Shown here: in pieces, positions 1-7,186 of the stretch
Position numbering within the stretch: position 1 is the first letter of the stretch
Layout of the letters: every line of letters begins with the position of its first letter
NCBI GenBank assembly: GCA_023430825.1
Contig: JAEYYL010000093.1
Location: 1 to 35,396 of the forward strand
Direction of reading: 5' to 3'
Length of the DNA: 35,396 nt
DNA from: Verrucomicrobiota bacterium
Lineage (GTDB): Bacteria > Verrucomicrobiota > Verrucomicrobiia > Opitutales > Opitutaceae
The notes under the pieces: generated by a model
What the model saw: the letters and a program-made list of their open reading frames with translations, nothing else
Database searches by the model: none
What the model was told of the DNA's origin: nothing
Translations under genes and position numbers: made by a program

Positions 1-2012
1 GCGACACCGGAGTCCGCCGCGCCGGCGCGGCTGAGATGTTCCGCGTAGGTCCGGGCGAAGACGTTGTCGATTCCGGCTGAGAGCCGTGAGTGGGGCGTGG
101 GTTTCCAGCTGGCGTTCAGCGAAACGATCGCGAAGCCGGCGGTCTCGCCCAGGTCCTGGCCGACGATGTTGCCCTGGTTGAGAGCGACCCGGTCCTGGCG
201 GTCGACGGCGCGGAGCAGGGCACCGGCCGACCACGTAGGTTGCGTGTAGGCGAGGGCGAGTCGCGACTCGAGCGGCGGGAGCTGGGCGAGTGGGCGGTGG
301 TCGGTCTCGTTCTCGCCGCGGACGTAGGCGACCGACGCGTCGAGTTTCCAGTTGGTCGCGAAGCGCCAGCCGAAGCCGGCCTCGCCGCCGCGCGTGTTGG
401 CTCGGAGGTTGCGCGAGACGACGGCGCGACGCGTGCCCGTCATCCCGGATGGTTTCGCGTAAGCGCTCTGGACGAGGATGAAGTCATCGATGTCGGCGGC
501 GAAGATCGAGACGTTCCATTCCAGCGCGCCGCGTTTGCCGAGGAGCCCGATGTCGAGCTGCGTGGTGGTTTCGGGCATCGTGCCGAAACCGGAGACGCTG
601 GCGGTCGATTCGTTTTTGATCAGTTCCCAATAATCCGGGAAGCGCTGCGTGCGGCCGAGGCCGGCGAAGGCGGTGACGGAATCGGCCGGGTCGTGACGAA
701 AGTCGTGTTCGTAGCGGACGAAGCCGCTGGCGAGGTCGCTCCGGCGTTTCCGGCCGGCGGTGGGGTTGGGCGCGGTGGACACCATGCCGAGGCTGACCAC
801 GCGGCGATGATCGGTCGCTTCCCAGTGGTCGAGGCGCGCGCCGGCGTAGGCGCGGCGGCCGGGCGACAGGGTGAGGGCGGCTTCGCCGAAGAGGCCGCGT
901 TGCCGGAAACGTGCATCGGGGTCGCGCGCCATCGTCTCGTAGGGCGTCGTGGTCTGGTTCATACTCGAACGGACGGTATGACGGTTGGTCTGCGTGTCCG
1001 CGCCGAGGGTGAGGCGCGTGGTTTCGCCCGGGGTGAGTTCGATCTGCGCCGTGGCTCCCTCGGTCTCGCGGTCGGGATTCGCCACCGACGGATTGGGCAT
1101 CATCGCGGAGGCGGCGAAGGGGCGCAGCGAGAAGTTGTCCATGACGTGATCCACGTAGTTGTGGAAACCGCGCAACTCGATGGCCGCGAGCCGCGGCGTG
1201 AGTTGTTCGCGGCGGAGACGGAGAGCGTAGTTGTCGCGCGCGAAACGCGTGCCGTCCATCGAACGATCGGCGTAGGCGGCTTCGCCGTCGCTGCGCGCGG
1301 CGGAGAGTTCGAGGAACGTCAGGTCGTCCGGAGTCCAGGCGACGGCGGCGTTGGCGCTCCAGCGTCGGTAAGCACTGTGCACCGCGCGACCGGCGCCGTC
1401 GGTGTAGTCGTCGGCGCGCGTGAGGGTGCCCGTGGCGCGAACCTGCCAGCCGGGCGCGCCGAGGCGAGCGTCGGCGACCGCATCGAAGCGCCCGGCGCTG
1501 CCGCCCGTGAGGGAGCCGAAGAGAGCGGCTTCATGGTGGGCGAGGCGGCGATAGGTCCGTTCGAAACGCACGACGCCGGCGCTGTTGCCCGGCCCGTGGA
1601 TGACGGACTGCGGACCCTTGACGACGGTGATTCGGTCGTAGGCGGCGGGAAAAACGTAGGCGGTGGGCGGGTCCATGCGATTGCCGCAGCCGCCGAAGAG
1701 GGACTGGCCATCGAGCAGCACACCGAGGCGCGAGCCGGCCATGCCTCGCAGCACGGGGTCGCCATCGGTGCCACCTTTGCGAATGACGGCGAAGCCCGGA
1801 ACGCTTTTCAGCGCTTCGGCGCCGTCGTGCGCGGGCACGGGCTGGGCGGGAGCCTTCGGGTCGGTGGTGACCACGAGGGGCTGTTGCGTTTGGGCGGCGG
1901 TGACGACGACTGGGTCGAGTTTGACGGTGTCGCTGGACGACGCGGCGGAGGCGGCGCCGAGCAGGACGGGTGCGAGGACCAGCCGGGAGAGGCGATGGCG
2001 GAGAGAGTTCAT
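1..2012 (-). CDS. oprC: TonB-dependent copper receptor, OprC/NosA family (partial, C-terminus outside window)
   Basis: Outer-membrane beta-barrel receptor that takes up copper using TonB energy. Reading the minus strand from ATG at 2012 gives about 670 residues, open at the left edge. The first ~24 residues form a signal peptide. A TonB box follows (KLDPVVVTA, residues 31-39), then a plug with the family signature GGCGNRMDPPTAYVFP and VKGPQSV. The two copper-ligand motifs known from Pseudomonas OprC are both present: CxxxM (C109, M113) and HxM (H289, M291, in the context VDHVMDN). The last visible residues, IDNVFARTYAEHLSRAG, match the family's conserved end, so probably only some 20-40 residues are missing. 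OprC/NosA proteins are about 680-725 residues. A small CxxC protein lies 253 bases upstream on the same strand. Family assignment is firm. The copper substrate is inferred from the conserved ligands. Confidence 0.9.
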   Translation of the reverse strand, partial: MNSLRHRLSRLVLAPVLLGAASAASSSDTVKLDPVVVTAAQTQQPLVVTTDPKAPAQPVPAHDGAEALKSVPGFAVIRKGGTDGDPVLRGMAGSRLGVLLDGQSLFGGCGNRMDPPTAYVFPAAYDRITVVKGPQSVIHGPGNSAGVVRFERTYRRLAHHEAALFGSLTGGSAGRFDAVADARLGAPGWQVRATGTLTRADDYTDGAGRAVHSAYRRWSANAAVAWTPDDLTFLELSAARSDGEAAYADRSMDGTRFARDNYALRLRREQLTPRLAAIELRGFHNYVDHVMDNFSLRPFAASAMMPNPSVANPDRETEGATAQIELTPGETTRLTLGADTQTNRHTVRSSMNQTTTPYETMARDPDARFRQRGLFGEAALTLSPGRRAYAGARLDHWEATDHRRVVSLGMVSTAPNPTAGRKRRSDLASGFVRYEHDFRHDPADSVTAFAGLGRTQRFPDYWELIKNESTASVSGFGTMPETTTQLDIGLLGKRGALEWNVSIFAADIDDFILVQSAYAKPSGMTGTRRAVVSRNLRANTRGGEAGFGWRFATNWKLDASVAYVRGENETDHRPLAQLPPLESRLALAYTQPTWSAGALLRAVDRQDRVALNQGNIVGQDLGETAGFAIVSLNASWKPTPHSRLSAGIDNVFARTYAEHLSRAGAADSGV

Positions 2013-2265
2013 CGAAGGCGAGAGGATTCGTGCGAGCGGGATGCGGGGGTGGAGCGTTCGCCGGCGATCATCGCCGGGGTGCGCGGATGGGAGCGTGATG
2101 GCCCGCCTCGTGGCGGTCATCGGGTGGAGCGCGGTGCCGGGGCAGGGGCGGCTCGATGGATGAGGGCCGAGCGATCTCGAGGATCACGCTGGGCGTGTTG
2201 GGCCGACGCCGGTGATGGCGGCGGCGCAAATCCGGACGCGCCGTGACGCGTCCGCATCCGCAGAC
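2013..2265. other. Intergenic segment with three hairpins upstream of oprC
   Basis: This gap between the small CxxC gene and oprC holds no convincing gene. It contains three short inverted repeats: CCGGCGAT-C-ATCGCCGG at 2061-2077, CCGCC-TCGT-GGCGG at 2103-2116, and GGACGCG-6-CGCGTCC at 2234-2253. The last lies just behind the stop of the CxxC gene and could attenuate or end its transcript, but no T-run follows on the minus strand. Their function is unknown. Confidence 0.35.
2234..2253 (-). terminator. Possible hairpin behind the CxxC gene (no U-tract)
   Basis: A perfect 7-bp stem, GGACGCG with a 6-base loop and CGCGTCC, begins 13 bases past the stop codon of the minus-strand CxxC gene. No T-run follows in the direction of transcription, so it is weak as a terminator. 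It could instead stabilise the 3' end of the transcript or attenuate transcription into oprC. Confidence 0.25.
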
Positions 2266-2676
2266 CTACCCTATGAAGAACCGGCCCCGTGGGGGCGGTG
2301 GAGGCGGGGCGTCGCGGTCGATCGATTCGCAATGCGACTCACGTTCCGTCCAGCGGGCGTCTTGCGGAGGGGAGAAAAGAAGCGGGTGAACCGTCGGACA
2401 GGCCAAGACGAGTTTTCCCTTTGACGGGTCCGGCGGGAAAGGGGAGTGCGGCTTTTCCTGTTTGGCGGAATCGACCGCCTTGCAGAGGTTGCACATTTCG
2501 CCGCTGAACGTTTTCCGGGCCGCTTGCGCGAGCGTCATGGTCTCCGCGTAGCGGGAAAACATGGTTCCCCACGCGAACACTTGCGCGGCATCCCAGTGGG
2601 CGCCGCTGGCGAGGAGCCAGATGAAGAGGACGGCGCCGGTTTGCAGGCGATGCCGCAGCGGACTGAGGTTTCCCAT
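2266..2676 (-). CDS. Small secreted CxxC protein next to the copper receptor, unknown function
   Basis: Predicted 136-residue protein from ATG at 2676. After a short basic N-terminus comes a hydrophobic segment (TGAVLFIWLLASGAHW, about residues 13-28) that looks like a signal peptide or anchor. Then comes a motif region, ARKTFSGEMCNLCKAVDSAK, with a CxxC pair, and a Pro-rich tail. From memory, similar small proteins of Verrucomicrobiota and Planctomycetes carry a 'TFDG..PCxLCKAI' stretch and have no assigned role. Placement ahead of oprC on the same strand, with an FNR-like box upstream, suggests a periplasmic metal (copper) or redox function; this is inference. The reading frame stays open upstream to 3018, but that extension is Arg-rich and looks non-coding. 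The start is uncertain, with no clear ribosome-binding site. Confidence 0.6.
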   Translation of the reverse strand: MGNLSPLRHRLQTGAVLFIWLLASGAHWDAAQVFAWGTMFSRYAETMTLAQAARKTFSGEMCNLCKAVDSAKQEKPHSPFPPDPSKGKLVLACPTVHPLLFSPPQDARWTERESHCESIDRDAPPPPPPRGRFFIG

Positions 2677-2793
2677 TCCCCGCCGACGCAAACCACCCCG
2701 GGGGAGGGCGCAGCAGGCGAAAGGGAGGAGGGGGGCCACGGCAGCGGTGATGACCAAGCCGGGCGAAGGAGTCAAAACGCGACCCCGATTCCA

Positions 2794-2807
2794 TTGACGC
2801 AGGTCAA
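2794..2807 (-). promoter_or_regulatory. FNR/FixK/DNR-type operator (TTGAC-N4-GTCAA)
   Basis: The sequence TTGACGCAGGTCAA is a perfect 5+5 inverted repeat with 4-base spacing. It fits the TTGAY-N4-RTCAA consensus bound by FNR, FixK, FnrL and DNR/NNR regulators of the CRP/FNR superfamily. Its centre lies about 124 bases upstream of the CxxC gene start and about 420 bases from the plus-strand receptor, so control of the copper unit is more likely. No convincing -10 element could be matched at the expected distance. A single chance match cannot be excluded. Confidence 0.45.
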
Positions 2808-2981
2808 GGTGTGGTGTGCGGCGGCCCGCTCGCGACGAGGGGGCGATGGCAACGCGGTGCGACTGTGGCCGCGGCCTGTTTACGATGGGTGTGCGTGTCG
2901 CGTGTTTTGGGGACAGGCGCTCCCGGCGGAACTCTGATAGCCTCCTCTTGGCTGTGGTTTCGCAGCCGAACCCCGCGAGAG

Positions 2982-2999
2982 ATCGCCGCCTGCGGCGAT
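2982..2999. repeat. Short hairpin, 8-bp stem with 2-base loop
   Basis: ATCGCCGC and GCGGCGAT form a perfect inverted repeat around CT in the non-coding stretch upstream of the first glycan receptor. No T-run follows on either strand. It could be a REP-type element or simply a local palindrome; only one copy was noticed in this window. Confidence 0.3.
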
Positions 3000-3222
3000 T
3001 CGAACGTCCATGTTGCACCCCTACGACCCCCGCTTGAACCCGTCTTTGGCGATCATGAGTGACGCCAGGCTGAGCTTGTCGGGTCGTGACTGAAACGCCC
3101 TCGGGCCGCTGGTCCCCAGCGATGAAGCCAGAGCACCTCCACCCACCGCACGCCCTTAAGATTTACCGATAAAGCGTCTCGTGCTGACGAATTTCCGCCC
3201 CGCCTCGCAAACCCCAAGACCT

Positions 3223-6200
3223 ATGAAAAAAATCCAACCCCGTCATCTGCTGGCATTGTTGTCGGCCCTTTCTTTCGGCACCGGCCCGGCCTGGGCGCAG
3301 GCTGCGCCGGTGGGAGCACGCGTGCCGCTCGATGAGGATGAGACCATCGTGCTCTCGCCCTTCGTCGTTTCGGCCGAGGAGGACGCCGGCAATTATCAGG
3401 CGACGTCCACCCTCGCTGGTTCGCGCGTGCGCACCGAGCTCAAGGACGTCGCGTCCTCGCTCAGTGTCGTCACGTCCGAGTTCCTGCGCGACACCGGCGC
3501 GACCAACAACGAGTCGCTGCTCCAATACACGACCAACACCGAGGTCGGCGGTCTCTACGGCAATTACGCGGGCGTGGGCGGCACCTTCGTCGAAGGCGCG
3601 GGCGAGAGCGCGACGAATTTCGTGCGTCCGTCGAACAACACGCGCGTGCGCGGTCTCGACTCGGCGGACAACACCCGCGACCTCTTCCTGACCGATATCC
3701 CGTGGGATTCGTTCAACGTCGGCCGGGTCGATCTGCAGCGCGGGCCGAACTCGATTCTCTTCGGCATCGGCAGCCCCGCGGGCATCATCAACACCAGCGT
3801 CAACACCGCGGGCTACCGGACCGAGGGCCAGGTCGAGAACCGCGTGAGCAGTTTCGGCAGCCTGCGAAATTCCTTCGATTACAACTACGTCGTGATTCCG
3901 CAGCAGCTCGCCGTGCGGATCAGCGGCCTCTACGATCACGCGCAGTATCGGCAGGAGCCGGCTTTCAACCGCGACCGCCGCCTCTTTGGCGCCGCGCGCT
4001 GGGATCCTCAGCTCTTCGAAGGCGGCCGCACGTCGATCCGCGCCAATTACGAGCACGGCAGCGTGCGCGCGAATCGGCCCCGCACGCTTCCGCCGACGGA
4101 CCGCCTCACGCCGTTCTTCGATGCCGACAAGATCAACAAACAATTCGTCGACGGCTATTATGCGACGACGATGGGCATCGCGCCGTTTTCCTCGAGCAAC
4201 CTCCTGCCCGGTTTGAAGGCGAATTACTGGCTGTCCGGCAACATGGGTCCGTTCAAGCAGGGCAGCAATCCGGTGTTCTACTACGACAACAGTTCCACGC
4301 CGGTGGCTGTCCGCCAGGGCACACCGAACGGTCAGTTTGCCATCGGCTCGGACGGTCAAATCTCCGGCGCGCTCAACGGCTTTCCCTACGGCAGCACGCT
4401 CGGCATCGCGAGCTACAACACCTGGGCCAACAACCTCGCCCAATACGGCGCGAAGAATGGCGCGACGCCCGCGGAACTCGCGAAAGTCGCGGGCGCGACC
4501 AGCGGTTTCTACAAATCCAAGTCGATCACCGATCCGACGATCTTCGACTTCTATCGCAACCTCCTCGATGGCCCGACCAAGAAGGAGTGGCAGGACTGGG
4601 AGAGCTATAATCTTTCCCTCGAACAGACGTTCCTGAACGACCGCCTCGGCTTCCAGCTCGTTTATGACCGCCAGCACTACAACGACGGCCGCTCGCAGAA
4701 CCTCGGCTACGACGCGTATCTCAGCATCGATATTTTGGAGAACACGATGCAGTATCCGTGGGCTTACACGGATCTGGTGGTGAAGAACCCGAACGCCGGC
4801 CGGGTCTTCACCGGCGCGAACTCGAAGGGCGGCGGTGGCAGCCGCGAGACCGATCGCGAGAACGTGCGGTTCACCGGCTTCGGCGAACTCCGCGCCACCG
4901 ACTTCCTGAAGGAGTCGCTGCTGACGCGGATTCTCGGCCGTCACACGATCACGGGCCTGTATTCGGAAGAACGATACGACACCGAGGACCGCAACTGGGC
5001 GCGCTTCGCCGCGACGGAGGAGTGGGCGAACCGCGTGGGCACGGGTTTCATTCCCGGCGGCTCGCAGAATGGCGGTATCCGCGGCGAATCCACGCCGATC
5101 GACAGCGTCGTTTACCTGACCGGTTCGGTGGTGAATGCCTCCAGCGCGTCGGGGCTCAACATCCCGCGCATCATGGTCGAGCAGTCGCCGTCCGGCACGT
5201 TCTCCGCGACCTACTTCGATTCGCATTGGAAATGGCCGCTCGATCCGGCCGCGCCGGGCTATGTCGATCCCGCCGCTCCGTGGAACGATCCCACGACGCG
5301 CCCCGACGGCGATCCGGCGGAAACGCAGTCGAACAATCCGCACAACATGGTCGGCTGGCAGGAGACGACGGTGACGATCCTCAATGCCGACAAGGGCGAC
5401 ATCAACAGCCTCTACACCGACGGCACCAAGATTCAGCGGAAGACCACCTCCGAGGGCCTCACCTGGCAGGCGTATTTGTGGGACGACATCATCGTCGGCA
5501 CCGTCGGCGTGCGGCGCGACAAGCAGGAGCAGCGCGCAGGTTTCGCTTCGACCGATAAATACGGTGTCGCGTCGATGGACTACGACCTCGCGCCGCTCGA
5601 TCCGGCGACCGGTATTTCCGAAGGCAGGAGCACGAGTTGGGGCCTCGTCGTCCACACGCCGCGCAAGATCCGCGAGCATCTGCCGTGGGGCTCGAACATC
5701 AGTCTCGCGTTCAGCGACGGCAAAAACACGCGCGTCGAAAATCGCTACGGTTTCGATGCCAGCATCCTCCCGAATGCGAAAGGCCACACGCGCGACTACA
5801 GTGTCGTCCTCAGCACGCTGAACGAGCGCCTGACGTTCAAGGCGACTTACTACAAGACGGACGTGAGCGATGCGAACATCTCGAGCGTCACGACGGCGAC
5901 CACCACGCTCGGCGCCAATTCCGGTTCGCTCGCCAACCTCGAAGCGTGGGGCACCGGCGCAGCGCTCATGAACCTCGCGGGCCTCTCGGGCTACACCGAC
6001 GGCGGCTACGCCGGCATGGATTGGTATTGGAACTGGGCGAACATCGACTCCGGTTACCCGGGCGGCGATCTCACCAACGTCAATTCCGAGGCGTTCAAGA
6101 ACCACCCGTCCACGCTCAAGGAAAAGGCCGCCATCGAATCATGGTTCCAGCAGATGCAGCCGCAGGCTTGGTTCGACGCGTTCGGTTTCGCCGTCAACGT

Positions 6201-6978
6201 CGAGAAGGCGAAAGCCGGCGATTGGAACAACGCGATCAAGAACGGCGCGTGGAAACCGCAGAATTACGTCGGCGACGTGGCGAACACCCCCGGTGGCGGC
6301 CGCATCAACGGCTCCTTTCCCACCGGCACGGTGAACAACCAGTCGAAGGGTTGGGAGTTCGAAATCGTCGGCCAGCCGACCAAGAACTGGAACGTTTCGC
6401 TCAACGCCTCGAAGCAGACCGCCTCGCAAGTCGCACTCGGCTCCAACCTCGTCGACTTCCTCGAACTGCTCCATGCGAAATATGAGACGCCCGCGGGTGA
6501 CCTCCGTCTCTGGTGGGGCGGCGACACGAATCTTCGCACCGTTTTCAATCGCGACGTTTACTCGGCCTACCTCTTCCAGAAGGAAACGAACGGCAAGATG
6601 GTGCCGGAGATGGCGCCGTGGCGGTTCAATCTCGTGACGAACTACAAGTTCGATCAAGGCCGGCTGAAGGGCTTCAACCTCGGCGGCGGCTACCGCTGGC
6701 AGGACGGCAAGATCCTCGGCTACGCGCTCAACGCGAAGCAGGATAATCTCGACGTGAACAAGCCGTTCTGGAGCGAGAGTCAGGACTGGATCGATCTCTG
6801 GGCCGGCTATGAACGCGACATTCGCCGCGACATCCGTTGGCGCATCCAGCTCAACTTGCGGAGCGTCGGCGAGAATCCGCACCTGACGCCGATCAGTATC
6901 CAGCCGGATGGATCGCCCGCGCAGTTCCGTATTGAAGAAGGCATGACGTGGACGCTGACCAACACGTTTTCCTTCTGA
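3223..6978 (+). CDS. TonB-dependent receptor, verrucomicrobial glycan type
   Basis: Outer-membrane TonB-dependent transporter of 1251 residues, probably for oligosaccharides. The chosen ATG begins a clear signal peptide (MKKIQPRHLLALLSALSFG, cleavage after AWAQ). A GTG at 3181 in the same frame would only add a non-signal extension. A TonB box-like stretch (TIVLSPFVVSA) is followed by a plug (AGSRVRTELKDVASSLSVVT, RGLDSADNTRDLFLTDIPWD, VDLQRGPNSILFG). A long barrel then ends in a terminal Phe (TWTLTNTFSF), the usual BamA signal. It lacks the N-terminal carboxypeptidase-regulatory-like domain and SusD partner of Bacteroidota SusC systems. It is paralogous to the receptor at 22482. A terminator at 7047 separates it from the hydrolase genes, which probably serve the same glycan. 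The substrate cannot be read from the sequence. Confidence 0.93.
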   Translation: MKKIQPRHLLALLSALSFGTGPAWAQAAPVGARVPLDEDETIVLSPFVVSAEEDAGNYQATSTLAGSRVRTELKDVASSLSVVTSEFLRDTGATNNESLLQYTTNTEVGGLYGNYAGVGGTFVEGAGESATNFVRPSNNTRVRGLDSADNTRDLFLTDIPWDSFNVGRVDLQRGPNSILFGIGSPAGIINTSVNTAGYRTEGQVENRVSSFGSLRNSFDYNYVVIPQQLAVRISGLYDHAQYRQEPAFNRDRRLFGAARWDPQLFEGGRTSIRANYEHGSVRANRPRTLPPTDRLTPFFDADKINKQFVDGYYATTMGIAPFSSSNLLPGLKANYWLSGNMGPFKQGSNPVFYYDNSSTPVAVRQGTPNGQFAIGSDGQISGALNGFPYGSTLGIASYNTWANNLAQYGAKNGATPAELAKVAGATSGFYKSKSITDPTIFDFYRNLLDGPTKKEWQDWESYNLSLEQTFLNDRLGFQLVYDRQHYNDGRSQNLGYDAYLSIDILENTMQYPWAYTDLVVKNPNAGRVFTGANSKGGGGSRETDRENVRFTGFGELRATDFLKESLLTRILGRHTITGLYSEERYDTEDRNWARFAATEEWANRVGTGFIPGGSQNGGIRGESTPIDSVVYLTGSVVNASSASGLNIPRIMVEQSPSGTFSATYFDSHWKWPLDPAAPGYVDPAAPWNDPTTRPDGDPAETQSNNPHNMVGWQETTVTILNADKGDINSLYTDGTKIQRKTTSEGLTWQAYLWDDIIVGTVGVRRDKQEQRAGFASTDKYGVASMDYDLAPLDPATGISEGRSTSWGLVVHTPRKIREHLPWGSNISLAFSDGKNTRVENRYGFDASILPNAKGHTRDYSVVLSTLNERLTFKATYYKTDVSDANISSVTTATTTLGANSGSLANLEAWGTGAALMNLAGLSGYTDGGYAGMDWYWNWANIDSGYPGGDLTNVNSEAFKNHPSTLKEKAAIESWFQQMQPQAWFDAFGFAVNVEKAKAGDWNNAIKNGAWKPQNYVGDVANTPGGGRINGSFPTGTVNNQSKGWEFEIVGQPTKNWNVSLNASKQTASQVALGSNLVDFLELLHAKYETPAGDLRLWWGGDTNLRTVFNRDVYSAYLFQKETNGKMVPEMAPWRFNLVTNYKFDQGRLKGFNLGGGYRWQDGKILGYALNAKQDNLDVNKPFWSESQDWIDLWAGYERDIRRDIRWRIQLNLRSVGENPHLTPISIQPDGSPAQFRIEEGMTWTLTNTFSF

Positions 6979-7046
6979 GTTGTTCCGTCTTTGGATGCTC
7001 CCGATCGCGGCTGTCACGAGCGGGGGAATCCGAATAGGGTGTTTGC

Positions 7047-7082
7047 GGTGGCGCCAGTTGGACAACTGGGGCCACCTTTTTC
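7047..7082 (+). terminator. Rho-independent terminator after the first receptor
   Basis: GGTGGC-G-CCAGTTG pairs with CAACTGG-G-GCCACC across a 2-base GA loop, and TTTTT follows directly. The stem has 13 pairs with one internal mismatch. It lies about 70 bases behind the receptor stop codon and upstream of the GH2 start, so receptor and enzyme transcripts are at least partly separated. Confidence 0.85.
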
Positions 7083-7186
7083 TCCGCGGTGCCGGTGCGT
7101 TTCCCTCGATGGCTGTCCGGTCCGATGTGCTTTGCGTGGCCGTGCTCTCCTTTTCACCCCGTCCCTGGCCGCTTCCGTTCCGATTC

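Larger units (their letters stand above)
2677..3222. other. Intergenic region between the copper unit and the first glycan receptor
   Basis: This region of about 545 bases separates divergent genes and should hold both promoters. It carries an FNR/FixK-type palindrome at 2794-2807 and a compact hairpin ATCGCCGC-CT-GCGGCGAT at 2982-2999. The 60 bases before 3223 include a locally AT-richer patch (TTAAGATTTACCGATAAAG near 3155-3175). That patch may be the receptor promoter, but no clean -35/-10 pair is visible. No credible gene was found on either strand. Confidence 0.45.

Noticed and set aside
90..2246. 718-codon open frame on the plus strand
   Set aside because: It is antisense to the oprC-type receptor, whose minus-strand frame shows signal peptide, TonB box, plug and copper motifs. 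The plus-strand product is Gly/Ala/Arg-rich without domains, a usual artefact of GC-rich DNA.
2677..3018. N-terminal extension of the CxxC gene to 3018
   Set aside because: The added 114 residues are Arg/Pro-rich, lack a signal peptide, and would place the hydrophobic segment internally. They also span the FNR-like box.
3163..6105. 980-codon open frame on the minus strand
   Set aside because: It is antisense to the first glycan receptor. Composition is Arg/Val/Ala-rich and no motif was recognised.
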